Of a DNA stretch of 64,000 nucleotides, positions 55,156-63,233 are shown in pieces. Within the stretch, counting starts at the first letter, position 1. The number at the start of each line of letters is the position of its first letter. The notes beneath the pieces were generated by a model. It had not been told where the DNA came from, did no database searches, and saw only the letters and a list, made by a program, of their open reading frames with translations. The translations under genes and the position numbers were made by a program. The stretch is from CAJQLB01 sp905479065 (GTDB taxonomy: Bacteria; Bacteroidota; Bacteroidia; Flavobacteriales; Flavobacteriaceae), in NCBI GenBank assembly GCA_943846735.1, contig OX044364.1, positions 1,922,001 through 1,986,000 of the forward strand, read 5' to 3'.

Positions 55156-55890
55156 ATGAATATTTTTAAATATCCTTTTTGGATTCTTTATCGGGTTTGG
55201 TTTTATGTTTTGGTAATCATACCAATTTTGGTGCTACTACCCCTGTTACTTGTTTCTATCACAAAAGAAAAATGGTATCCTCTTTTTTTTCGTCTGGCTC
55301 GTATTTGGTCAAAAACGATATTAGTAGGAATGGGCTTTAATTGGAAAATAGATAGATTCGAGTCACTTGAGGAACACAAAAGTTACATGTTTATTGCAAA
55401 TCATACCTCTATGATAGATATCATGTTGATGTTAGTTGCTGTTAAAAATCATCCCTTTGTGTTTGTCGGTAAGAAAGAGTTGGCTAAAATACCGTTGTTT
55501 GGATATTTTTATCGAAAAACATGTATTCTTGTTGACAGGAGCAGTCCAAAGAGCAGACAGGCCGTTTTTTTACGTGCTCAAAAGCGTTTGCAGTCAGGAT
55601 TGAGTATTTGTATATTCCCTGAGGGCTTGGTCCCTGAAGAAGAGGTTACCTTGTCAACTTTCAAGGACGGTGCTTTTAGGTTAGCAATCAATCATAATAT
55701 TGATGTAGTCCCAATAACCTTTTATGATAATAAAAAGAGGTTTTCCTATTCTTTTTTTAGCGGGGGACCAGGGACATTAAGAGTTGGAATTCATAAATTT
55801 CTAAAAACAGGACATTTGAATAACGGAGATACAAGAGAATTGAATAAAACTGCTTATGATATCATTTTTAAATCTCTTTTGGCGCAGTAA
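55156..55890 (+). CDS. plsC: 1-acyl-sn-glycerol-3-phosphate acyltransferase
   Basis: Inner-membrane acyltransferase (244 aa) making phosphatidic acid from lysophosphatidic acid. An N-terminal hydrophobic helix (about 8-32) precedes the acyltransferase motifs FIANHTSMIDIMLM (HxxxxD, about 77-90), RKTCILVDR and CIFPEGLVPEE (FPEG). Size fits PlsC. It is convergent with the anti-sigma-like gene. Confidence 0.95.
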   Translation: MNIFKYPFWILYRVWFYVLVIIPILVLLPLLLVSITKEKWYPLFFRLARIWSKTILVGMGFNWKIDRFESLEEHKSYMFIANHTSMIDIMLMLVAVKNHPFVFVGKKELAKIPLFGYFYRKTCILVDRSSPKSRQAVFLRAQKRLQSGLSICIFPEGLVPEEEVTLSTFKDGAFRLAINHNIDVVPITFYDNKKRFSYSFFSGGPGTLRVGIHKFLKTGHLNNGDTRELNKTAYDIIFKSLLAQ

Positions 55891-55974
55891 GCTGAGGTTG
55901 TGTATTTAAAATGTTAACGAAAAGGGGTTTATGAAGAAGATTACATAGTCTAGATGAGAACTCACTATGCTAGC

Positions 55975-57477
55975 TTAAAATTTGTAACTGAAGCCAGAAT
56001 AAATTCCAATAAAATAGGGCTTAAATTCTCCGGAGGTATTGTTAAAGGTATTTATTTGGTATTTAAAGGTGGGCTCAAGATTTAATTTTATTTTTTCTGA
56101 TAATCTAAAATCCATACCCACTCCAAAATTTGCAGTGAAACTTGTTTTATTAATATTTGTTGCTCTCCCGATTAATAATGTTTCTCCATTGAGGGAAGAA
56201 TAGACCTCGTTTTCGTTTAAGAATAAGGCGCTAAAACCTCCAAGAACTCTAAGTCCTAATTTTTCGCGTGATAGCTCATATTCTAGCTCTACAGGTATTT
56301 CAATAAAGCCCAATTTTTGGTCAATGCTTCCTATGATTTGATTTGAAATGACAGAAGGAATTTGAGCAAAATTAAATTCCTCTACACTGATAAAAGAAAT
56401 ATCTTTACTTTCTTCTTTTAAGGCTACATTTCTTAAGAGAAACCTGTCGTCCGCTGGAGTTGCAGTAACATTATTTAGAACAAAAACGTCATCTGTACTA
56501 TAACCCAAAGTCACTCTGCTCACACCAGAACGAATACTTAATTTCGTATTTAACGCATAGCTGCCGCGAACGCCATAACTTATATTGACATCGCCTGTTT
56601 TTGCGTTTTTATTGAATTGTTCGTGAATCGAGGATCCCGTACCCAAAGTGTTGAAATATACAGGGGCAATACTTGGAGCAATTTTCCAACGATTTAAAAT
56701 CTCTTTCTTTTTCTTTTTGTCTTCCGAATCTTCTTCTTCTAAGCTATTTTCTACAATAGCTTCGTCAGTTACTTCGTTGAGATCTATTAGTGGATTGTCT
56801 GTTTCTAAGGGAGTGTCTATAGAATTATTTAAAACATCAGAATTATTGGTTTCACTAACAACTTTTTGTGAAGAATTGTTAAAGAGTTCTTTTGATTTTA
56901 TGTCGCCTGTATTAATTTTATTTTTAATCGTTGAATTCTTCTCGGTCGCATAGGTTAACCTATCTTTAATTCCATCGTTATTATCTGTTGAGACATTGGA
57001 TTGTTCTGCAACAAGGGCAGAAGGGTCTTGATACAATTGTGTCTCGATGGTATTGTTTTTTTCCGGCGAAGGAGTTTTGTTGATAGTTTTGAGTTGCTGT
57101 TTATTATTGTGGTGAGTTGTTGTTAATTTAGACACTTCGTTTTCTGAAGATTTTTTTGATAAATCAGAGTCTTGTGGAATTATTTTTTCAGTGTTTTGAA
57201 TCACATCATTTACTCTAGTATTATTAGACTCAACAGATACTTGTTTATTTGGCACACGATTAGATTTATTGAAAATGTATCCACCTAACCCTAGGAATAG
57301 AAGTAGAACAGCTGCAACCGCTGTTAGCCTAAACCAGAGAGGGAAAAGTTTTCTTTCCTTTTTATTGTCCAAATGCACTTTACTTTTAATATTTTTCCAT
57401 ACAAAATCATCTGGAGATTGCTCAAAATCTTTGAGCTTTTCTTGAAATAATCTGTCGATATGTTTCTTGTCACTCAT
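55975..57477 (-). CDS. Dual-membrane-spanning anti-sigma-like protein with outer-membrane beta-barrel
   Basis: A 500-residue protein encoded directly after the ECF sigma gene (TAATG, 1-base overlap). The N-terminal 46 residues are charged and cytoplasmic (MSDKKHIDRLFQEKLKDFEQ), fitting a sigma-binding head. One transmembrane helix follows (about 47-69, LTAVAAVLLLFLGLGGYIF). Residues 70-255 form a long, Asn/Ser/Thr/Glu-rich disordered linker that could cross the periplasm. Residues 265-500 are amphipathic strands of a small outer-membrane beta-barrel ending in Phe (SGFSYKF), the usual barrel-insertion signal. This matches the dual-membrane anti-sigma (Dma) design reported in Bacteroides. It probably senses outer-membrane state and controls the adjacent sigma factor. 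The architecture is seen; the function is inferred. Confidence 0.75.
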   Translation of the reverse strand: MSDKKHIDRLFQEKLKDFEQSPDDFVWKNIKSKVHLDNKKERKLFPLWFRLTAVAAVLLLFLGLGGYIFNKSNRVPNKQVSVESNNTRVNDVIQNTEKIIPQDSDLSKKSSENEVSKLTTTHHNNKQQLKTINKTPSPEKNNTIETQLYQDPSALVAEQSNVSTDNNDGIKDRLTYATEKNSTIKNKINTGDIKSKELFNNSSQKVVSETNNSDVLNNSIDTPLETDNPLIDLNEVTDEAIVENSLEEEDSEDKKKKKEILNRWKIAPSIAPVYFNTLGTGSSIHEQFNKNAKTGDVNISYGVRGSYALNTKLSIRSGVSRVTLGYSTDDVFVLNNVTATPADDRFLLRNVALKEESKDISFISVEEFNFAQIPSVISNQIIGSIDQKLGFIEIPVELEYELSREKLGLRVLGGFSALFLNENEVYSSLNGETLLIGRATNINKTSFTANFGVGMDFRLSEKIKLNLEPTFKYQINTFNNTSGEFKPYFIGIYSGFSYKF

Positions 57478-58028
57478 TATAATAGTTGCGAATTTAGACG
57501 CGCTTTATAGGTTATTATTTTATCTTTTAAAATCATTCTTGCTCTTGCTAAGTTTGATTTGGTCGTTCCAGTTGTTATGTCTAACATTGCTGCGATTTCT
57601 TTGTGTGAGTATCCATCTAAAGCATACAAGTTGAATACCATTCGATACCTGTCTGGTAGTTTTTGAATAATAGTCAATAAAAAATCTATACTCACTTCAT
57701 CATTATCAATGTCTATACTTGTGTCTTCAATGTGTTCTTCATTTATTATTTCATAAATACCCTTGTTTCGATACCTTTGAAGTGCTGTGTTTATCGTTAT
57801 TCGTTTTAACCATCCTTCAAATGAACCTTTATGTTTATATTGTGATATTTTTTTAAAAATAGTCACAAATGAGTCTTGCAGATTGTCTTCGGCTTCTGCA
57901 CGGCTTCTGCAATACTTCAGACAAAGTGCAAACAATTTACTCGAGTAGAGTTTGTAAAGTTCACTTTGTGCTTTAGTGTCATTTTGCTTACATTTTTGTA
58001 TGAGTTGATCTAAACTCAATATTTTCAA
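57477..58028 (-). CDS. ECF-type RNA polymerase sigma factor
   Basis: A 183-residue sigma-70 family factor with only regions 2 and 4. Region 2: AEDNLQDSFVTIFKKISQYK and FEGWLKRITINTALQRYR (about 46-90). Region 4: LPDRYRMVFNLYALDGYSHKEIAAMLDITTGTTKSNLARAR (about 130-170), with a helix-turn-helix. It is coupled to the downstream anti-sigma-like gene and lies 20 bases after a surface lipoprotein gene whose promoter has an ECF-like GCAACC/CATCT pair, so autoregulation is likely. Its target set probably includes the second copy of that promoter at 59652. Confidence 0.94.
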   Translation of the reverse strand: MKILSLDQLIQKCKQNDTKAQSELYKLYSSKLFALCLKYCRSRAEAEDNLQDSFVTIFKKISQYKHKGSFEGWLKRITINTALQRYRNKGIYEIINEEHIEDTSIDIDNDEVSIDFLLTIIQKLPDRYRMVFNLYALDGYSHKEIAAMLDITTGTTKSNLARARMILKDKIITYKARLNSQLL

Positions 58029-58048
58029 CTGATTTTAATTAATTCATT

Positions 58049-58474
58049 TTATTCAACAGGAACTTCGTACGTTAAGTAAGTGTCATTTCCATTACTATCT
58101 TGACCTTGCCAAAATTGAAAAATATAAGATCCAAAGTTTTTTGTACACTCAAAATTAAAAACACGCCATTCAAGCTCTTCGTTTAATGGTTCACAGATAA
58201 GACCATCATTTTCTTCAAAAACACTATTGATTACAGCAACAGTTCTAAAGTCACCTTCAATCAAATAATAGAGTTCATTAAAAGAATAACAAGTTGTGGG
58301 CTTGTAATAATTGTATTCGATTTGATAAATCTCACCGTAGGTAAATGTTTCAGGAAGAAAAACTTGCTCAATTGGAAGAATTTCAAAATAAAATTCTTGT
58401 TCTTCGATAGAATCGTCAGAGATACAAGATGTAAATAAAACCGCCGTTAAGACAAATAAAAATAATTTTTTCAC
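58049..58474 (-). CDS. Surface-exposed lipoprotein heading the ECF operon
   Basis: A 141-residue lipoprotein of unknown family. The signal ends LFTSC (Cys17) and is followed directly by ISDDSIEEQE, an acidic stretch that fits the Bacteroidota lipoprotein export signal, so surface exposure is likely. The mature part is a small, acidic, beta-rich domain with three further Cys residues. It is the first gene downstream of the ECF-type promoter at 58512-58537 and lies 20 bases before the sigma gene, so it is cotranscribed with the sigma/anti-sigma pair and may be its sensor partner or main output. Confidence 0.7.
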   Translation of the reverse strand: MKKLFLFVLTAVLFTSCISDDSIEEQEFYFEILPIEQVFLPETFTYGEIYQIEYNYYKPTTCYSFNELYYLIEGDFRTVAVINSVFEENDGLICEPLNEELEWRVFNFECTKNFGSYIFQFWQGQDSNGNDTYLTYEVPVE

Positions 58475-58511
58475 AATTTCAGTAAATTGAATACGTGCTT
58501 ATCTATTTACA

Positions 58512-58537
58512 AGATGCAATAACCTTTAAAAGGTTGC
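58512..58537 (-). promoter_or_regulatory. ECF-type promoter of the lipoprotein-sigma-anti-sigma operon
   Basis: On the minus strand GCAACC (58537-58532), 15 bases, then CATCT (58516-58512), with the predicted transcription start about 30 bases before the lipoprotein ATG. The -35 GCAACC/-10 CATCT pattern suits ECF sigma factors and differs from the vegetative TTTG/TAnnTTTG type. The spacer holds the palindrome AACCTTTTAAAGGTT together with the -35 element. Confidence 0.7.
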
Positions 58538-58580
58538 GTTGCATAACATTTGCACCTACAAAAGCAGAAAGGGTTGTGAA

Positions 58581-59585
58581 TTATTTTTCTGCTGAAATAA
58601 TAACTTTTATTTTTTCTTCCAGCTCTTCCATAAGTTCAGGGTTGTCTTTAATAATATTCTTAACTGCATCTCGTCCCTGTCCAAGTTTAGTATCGTCATA
58701 ACTAAACCATGACCCACTTTTTTTAATGATTTCGTTTTCTACTGCGATATCAAGTATTTCGCCAACTTTGGAGACACCTTCACCATACATAATATCAAAT
58801 TCTGCAAGCTTAAATGGAGGGGCAACTTTGTTTTTCACAACTTTAACACGGGTTTTATTCCCAAGTACGTTACCTGCACTGTTTTTTATTTGAGTGGAAC
58901 GACGTATATCCAATCTGACTGATGCATAAAATTTTAATGCATTACCACCGGTGGTTGTTTCTGGATTTCCAAACATTACACCTATTTTTTCTCTTAGTTG
59001 ATTGATAAAAACTACAGTACAATTTGTTTTACTTATCGATGCTGTTAGTTTACGTAAAGCTTGAGACATTAATCGAGCATGTAATCCCATTTTAGAATCA
59101 CCCATTTCTCCCTCAATTTCACTTTTTGGAGTTAAAGCTGCAACTGAATCTATGACAACGATGTCAATGGCGCCTGAGCGAATCAAGTTGTCTGCTATTT
59201 CAAGAGCTTGTTCCCCATTATCGGGTTGAGATATTATTAAATTATCTATGTCAACACCCAAGTTTTGAGCATAAAAACGGTCAAAGGCATGCTCAGCATC
59301 AATAAAAGCAGCGATACCTCCAGCTTTTTGGGCTTCAGCGATTGCATGCAAAGTAAGTGTCGTTTTACCAGAAGATTCTGGACCATAAATTTCAACGACA
59401 CGTCCTCTAGGATAGCCTCCAACTCCTAAGGCGATATCTAATCCCAAAGATCCGGAGGGGATAGCATCAACATCAATTACCGCTTGGTCACTCATTTTCA
59501 TAACTGTTCCCTTGCCGTAAGCTTTATCTAATTTATCTAAAGTCAGCTTTAGCGCTTTTAATTTTGCTTCTTTTTCGTTACCCAT
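58581..59585 (-). CDS. recA: Recombinase RecA
   Basis: Central homologous-recombination ATPase (334 aa), also the SOS co-protease. Walker A GPESSGKTTL (about 68-77), the DIVVIDSVAALTP Walker-B region, and MSQALRKLTASISKTNC with VFINQLREKIGVMFGNPETTTGGNALKFY (loop 2 region) are all present. ATG at 59585. It is flanked by two divergent-looking ECF-type promoters but has its own vegetative-like promoter. Confidence 0.99.
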   Translation of the reverse strand: MGNEKEAKLKALKLTLDKLDKAYGKGTVMKMSDQAVIDVDAIPSGSLGLDIALGVGGYPRGRVVEIYGPESSGKTTLTLHAIAEAQKAGGIAAFIDAEHAFDRFYAQNLGVDIDNLIISQPDNGEQALEIADNLIRSGAIDIVVIDSVAALTPKSEIEGEMGDSKMGLHARLMSQALRKLTASISKTNCTVVFINQLREKIGVMFGNPETTTGGNALKFYASVRLDIRRSTQIKNSAGNVLGNKTRVKVVKNKVAPPFKLAEFDIMYGEGVSKVGEILDIAVENEIIKKSGSWFSYDDTKLGQGRDAVKNIIKDNPELMEELEEKIKVIISAEK

Positions 59586-59611
59586 TTCTTCAAGTTTTAG
59601 TACTGTGAATG

Positions 59612-59639
59612 CTAAAATAAAACATCTTTAAGCATCAAA
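59612..59639 (-). promoter_or_regulatory. recA promoter
   Basis: On the minus strand TTTG (59639-59636), a 16-base spacer and TATTTTAG (59619-59612, one mismatch to TAnnTTTG), about 26 bases before the start. No LexA-type palindrome was recognised. Confidence 0.5.
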
Positions 59640-59651
59640 CAATTTTATAAC

Positions 59652-59677
59652 GCAACCTTTTAAAAGTTTTTACATCT
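59652..59677 (+). promoter_or_regulatory. Second ECF-type promoter, pointing away from recA
   Basis: GCAACC (59652-59657), 15 bases, CATCT (59673-59677). The box sequences and spacer length are identical to those of the promoter at 58512-58537, and CGCAACCTTTTAAA is shared as a block. No coding gene starts between it and the terminator at 59788-59823. Confidence 0.65.
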
Positions 59678-59682
59678 ATGAA

Positions 59683-59823
59683 ATAGTAATGGGAATGTTT
59701 TTGCTATGAAAAGCATGTTTTTTGATAATTTTCAGAGATAGACATATAAGTTCTAAAGAAAATTGAAAAGGAATCATTATTTTATTGAAAGCACTCTAGA
59801 TTAACTTCTAGGGTGTTTTTTTT
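59683..59823 (+). ncRNA. Candidate ECF-dependent small RNA
   Basis: A transcript of about 140 bases is predicted from the ECF-type promoter at 59652-59677 to the intrinsic terminator at 59788-59823. It is AT-rich and has no conserved gene. The longest start-to-stop stretch is an 11-codon peptide, MKSMFFDNFQR, at 59706-59741. trhO has its own vegetative promoter after the terminator. This is inference from promoter and terminator; the start point is approximate. The 299 bases between recA and trhO hold nothing else that I can recognise. Confidence 0.4.
59788..59823 (+). terminator. Strong intrinsic terminator upstream of trhO
   Basis: AAAGCACTCTAGA (59788-59800) pairs with TCTAGGGTGTTTT (59807-59819) around a 6-base loop; T8 (59816-59823) follows the core stem. 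It works on the plus strand only, where no protein gene precedes it. Confidence 0.8.
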
Positions 59824-59848
59824 GACTTTGAATAAAAGCTTACATTTG
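59821..59848 (+). promoter_or_regulatory. trhO promoter
   Basis: TTTG at 59821-59824, a 16-base spacer and TACATTTG at 59841-59848 (perfect TAnnTTTG), 36 bases before the trhO ATG. Confidence 0.6.
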
Positions 59849-59884
59849 TGAAAACTATTTTCTAACCTTAATCATTGATATAGC

Positions 59885-60955
59885 ATGCAACTGTACAATA
59901 AGTTAAGCGCAAAAGAAAGGACTATATTAATCGAAAAAGCGGGTAAAAATCGTTTAACATTGTCTTTTTATCAATATGCGAACATTGAATCACCCAAGGA
60001 ATTACGGGATCATTTATTTATAGTATGGCACGCTTTAGATGTTCTTGGTAGAATTTATATTGCTAATGAAGGAATTAATGGTCAATTGTCACTACCAGCT
60101 GAACAATTTCAGAACTTTAAAGATCATTTGGATACGATTGATTTTTTAAAAGGAGTTCGACTAAATATCGCTGTAGAGCAAAACAACATGTCCTTTCTTA
60201 AATTAAAAGTAAAGGTTAGGGATAAAATTGTGGCTGATGGATTAATGGATGCGACTTTCGATGTTACTGATAAAGGAATTCATTTGTCTGCAAAAGAATT
60301 TAATGACCTCTTAGCCAATCCAAATACAATTTGTATTGACATGCGAAATCATTATGAAAGTGAAATTGGCCACTTTGATGGCGCTGTAACCCCTGATGTT
60401 GACACGTTTAGAGAATCACTTGATATTATAGAGGCTGATTTGCGAGAGCATAAAAATGACAAAAATCTATTGATGTATTGTACTGGAGGAATTCGGTGCG
60501 AAAAAGCAAGTGCATATTATAAGCACAAAGGATTTAAAAACGTATTCCAACTAGAAGGGGGAATTATTGAATACACGCGACAAGTGAAGCAACAAGGTCT
60601 CAATAATAAATTTATTGGAAAAAACTTTGTTTTTGACGACCGACGTGCTGAAAAAATTAGTGATGATATCATAGCAAAATGTCATCAATGCGGCAACCCA
60701 TTTGACGTACACACTAATTGTGCAAATGACGCTTGTCATCTTCTGTTTATTCAGTGTGATTCATGTAAGAGCGACATGAATAATTGTTGTTCAGCAAAAT
60801 GTAAACAAGTTCATAATTTACCTGTTTCAGAGCAAAAAGCACTTAGAAAAGGGCGAGGAAATAGTAATGATATTTTTAAGAAAGGAAGAGCATCTCATTT
60901 GCCTTTTAAAAAGGATTTGAGAAATGTATTTGAATCTTTGCCAACCGAAAAATAA
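59885..60955 (+). CDS. trhO: tRNA uridine-34 hydroxylase, rhodanese family
   Basis: Oxygen-dependent enzyme that hydroxylates U34 of certain tRNAs (TrhO, formerly YceA). An N-terminal ferredoxin-like domain carries IYIANEGINGQLSLP (about 58-72). The rhodanese domain (about 145-240) has the active-site loop MYCTGGIRCEKAS. A Cys-rich C-terminal region (CHQCGNPFDVHTNCANDACHLLFIQC, then CCSAKC) probably binds zinc. 356 aa is the family norm. The radical SAM gene begins at the base after its stop. Confidence 0.93.
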   Translation: MQLYNKLSAKERTILIEKAGKNRLTLSFYQYANIESPKELRDHLFIVWHALDVLGRIYIANEGINGQLSLPAEQFQNFKDHLDTIDFLKGVRLNIAVEQNNMSFLKLKVKVRDKIVADGLMDATFDVTDKGIHLSAKEFNDLLANPNTICIDMRNHYESEIGHFDGAVTPDVDTFRESLDIIEADLREHKNDKNLLMYCTGGIRCEKASAYYKHKGFKNVFQLEGGIIEYTRQVKQQGLNNKFIGKNFVFDDRRAEKISDDIIAKCHQCGNPFDVHTNCANDACHLLFIQCDSCKSDMNNCCSAKCKQVHNLPVSEQKALRKGRGNSNDIFKKGRASHLPFKKDLRNVFESLPTEK

Positions 60956-61960
60956 ATGAATATATACCAACTTCTTAGGTTAAATAGGGTTGTTAAAAAT
61001 CATAGAATAAAGTTTTTAGCATTGTACTTGCTGCACAAGTTTAACAGACGTTATTTGGCTGTCAATTTTGATCCTGTTTTAGCGTGTAATTTAAGATGTA
61101 AAATGTGCTATTTTACGGATTCTGACTATGTGAAAACATTGAAAGGACAATTCAAAGAAGATGATCTTGAACTCATCGCTGAAAGAATATTTAAACGAGC
61201 CTTAAAGCTTCAAATTGGATGTGGAACTGAGCCAACATTATACAAGGGGTTGGCTAAGATTGTTGCTTTAGGTAAGCGTTACAAAGTCCCGTATATTTCA
61301 ATAACAACAAATGCGAATTTATTAGATGAAGAGAAAATTGAAACACTTTTGAAGGCAGGTTTAGACGAGTTCACGATATCATTGCATGGGGTTCATAAAA
61401 AGTCCTATGAAGCTTTCATGAAGAAAGCTAGTTATGAAAAATTTCATAAGGTTTTTAAGTCTTTTGAGAAATTAAAGTTAAAATACAATTTTAAGGTGCG
61501 TATAAATTATACGTTTAATAAGGATAATTTTCATGAGTTAAGTGAGTTTTTTAATCATTTTAGCGGTGCTAGTTTTGATGTCCTTCAAATTCGTCCGATA
61601 CAAAAAATCGGTAATACTGAATATAATGATTTTGATTTAGAAACAATCAGATCAGATTATGGAAGAATAATAAAGGATATTAAGAGTGCATGCCAAGAGC
61701 ATAAAGTCACCTTATTGGCCTCAGACAAAATTCCAATAGTCGGAGGTCTTAATTCTTCTAGTTTTATTTTTGATTACACATTTTGTTATATTTCACCAAA
61801 TAAATTTTGGAAACCAAACTTTAAATGGAGAGAACAGACCTTTGATGAATTTTCTAAAGAAATAGCTTGGAGTAAAGTTTTACGTAACAATATGTTTAAG
61901 TCTAAAAGTGAACTAAAAAATATTAATAATCGTTTAAACTATGAGATTGAATTTTATTAA
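60956..61960 (+). CDS. Radical SAM protein of unknown substrate
   Basis: A 334-residue radical SAM enzyme with the 4Fe-4S motif CNLRCKMC (about 46-53, CxxxCxxC), the GCGTEPTLY segment in the place of the usual GGEP motif, and ITTNANLL, followed by LDEFTISLHGVHKKSYE typical of MoaA/SPASM-like proteins. There is no clear C-terminal SPASM Cys cluster. It abuts trhO without a gap, so a role in RNA or cofactor modification is possible but not shown. Confidence 0.85.
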   Translation: MNIYQLLRLNRVVKNHRIKFLALYLLHKFNRRYLAVNFDPVLACNLRCKMCYFTDSDYVKTLKGQFKEDDLELIAERIFKRALKLQIGCGTEPTLYKGLAKIVALGKRYKVPYISITTNANLLDEEKIETLLKAGLDEFTISLHGVHKKSYEAFMKKASYEKFHKVFKSFEKLKLKYNFKVRINYTFNKDNFHELSEFFNHFSGASFDVLQIRPIQKIGNTEYNDFDLETIRSDYGRIIKDIKSACQEHKVTLLASDKIPIVGGLNSSSFIFDYTFCYISPNKFWKPNFKWREQTFDEFSKEIAWSKVLRNNMFKSKSELKNINNRLNYEIEFY

Positions 61961-62066
61961 TCTTGTGTTTTTTAAAGTCAGTATAATAATCTTATATTTA
62001 CATTTTAGTAGTATTAATCTTCGTTCACAGTAGGATATTTGCTTGTGAATTCAATATAACAATCAG

Positions 62067-63233
62067 ATGGCTTGTAACAGTTGTTCCACTGGTAAAGATG
62101 GTCAGCCAAAAGGGTGTAAAAATAATGGTACTTGTGGGACTGATAGCTGCAATAAATTGACCGTATTTGATTGGCTTTCAAACATGTCACTACCCAATGG
62201 AGAAAAATCTTTTAATTGGGTTGAGGTTCGATTTAAAAATGGAAGAAAGTTATATTATAAAGTTCCTGAAAATATAACCTTAGTTATTGGAGATATTGTA
62301 GCAACTCAAGCACAGTCAGGTCATGATGTTGGTATGGTGACTTTAGCGGGGGAGTTAGTTCGGGTCCAAATGAAGCGGAAAAACATTCCAACGGAAAATC
62401 CAGAGGCTTTAAAAATCTACAGGAAAGCTACACAAAAGGATATTGATATTTGGTCTTCTGCAAGAGATAAGGAGGAGGCCATGAAGGTTAAAGCCCGTCA
62501 ATTTGCAATTAATTTAAATCTTCAAATGAAGATTTCAGATATTGAATTTCAAGGAGATGGCAGTAAAGCTACTTTTTATTACACTGCTGACGAACGTGTA
62601 GATTTTCGAGAGCTTATAAAGGTGTTCGCGAAAGAATTCCGCACAAGAATTGAAATGAAACAGGTTGGTTTCCGTCAAGAGGCCTCACGATTGGGAGGAA
62701 TTGGTTCCTGTGGACGAGAATTATGTTGTTCTACTTGGTTAACAGATTTTCGTTCTGTGAGCACTTCTGCTGCCCGATACCAACAACTCTCTTTGAATCC
62801 GCAGAAGCTTGCCGGTCAATGTGGGAAATTAAAGTGCTGTTTAAATTACGAGTTAGATACTTACCTAGACGCCTTAAAAGATTTCCCAAAATCTGATGTA
62901 AAGGTTTTAACTGCAAAAGGTAAAGCCATTTGTCAAAAAACGGATATTTTTAAGAGACATATGTGGTTTGCATATGAAGGTGAATGGATGAATTGGTTTA
63001 AATTAACAGTTGATCAAGCAAAAGAAATTATTGCGCTTAACGCTAAAAATCAAAAACCTCAAAGCCTTGAGGAGTATGCTGAAGAACTTAAGGAGGAGAC
63101 AAAGGTTGAATTTGAAAATGTGGTTGGCCAAGACAGTTTAACACGTTTTGATAGTCCAAAACGGAATAAGAAACGTAGAAATAATAGGAACAAGAACAGA
63201 AATAGAAAAAAGAAATCTAAAAGTGCTAAATAA
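62067..63233 (+). CDS. PSP1 domain protein, RicT-like
   Basis: A 388-residue PSP1-family protein related to RicT (YaaT), an Fe-S-binding component of the Ric complex that affects RNA processing in Bacilli. The N-terminus is Cys-rich (MACNSCSTGKDGQPKGCKNNGTCG). The PSP1 core holds the conserved IGSCGRELCCSTWL and GQCGKLKCCLNYE clusters (about 213-265). A basic, probably RNA-binding tail (KRNKKRRNNRNKNRNRKKKS) ends it. In Bacteroidota it precedes gldH, as here, where its 3' end overlaps gldH by 11 bases. Confidence 0.9.
   Translation: MACNSCSTGKDGQPKGCKNNGTCGTDSCNKLTVFDWLSNMSLPNGEKSFNWVEVRFKNGRKLYYKVPENITLVIGDIVATQAQSGHDVGMVTLAGELVRVQMKRKNIPTENPEALKIYRKATQKDIDIWSSARDKEEAMKVKARQFAINLNLQMKISDIEFQGDGSKATFYYTADERVDFRELIKVFAKEFRTRIEMKQVGFRQEASRLGGIGSCGRELCCSTWLTDFRSVSTSAARYQQLSLNPQKLAGQCGKLKCCLNYELDTYLDALKDFPKSDVKVLTAKGKAICQKTDIFKRHMWFAYEGEWMNWFKLTVDQAKEIIALNAKNQKPQSLEEYAEELKEETKVEFENVVGQDSLTRFDSPKRNKKRRNNRNKNRNRKKKSKSAK

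Noticed and set aside
59652..59677. ECF-type box as the promoter of trhO
   Set aside because: A strong plus-strand terminator lies between it and trhO, and trhO has its own perfect TAnnTTTG box at 59841-59848.
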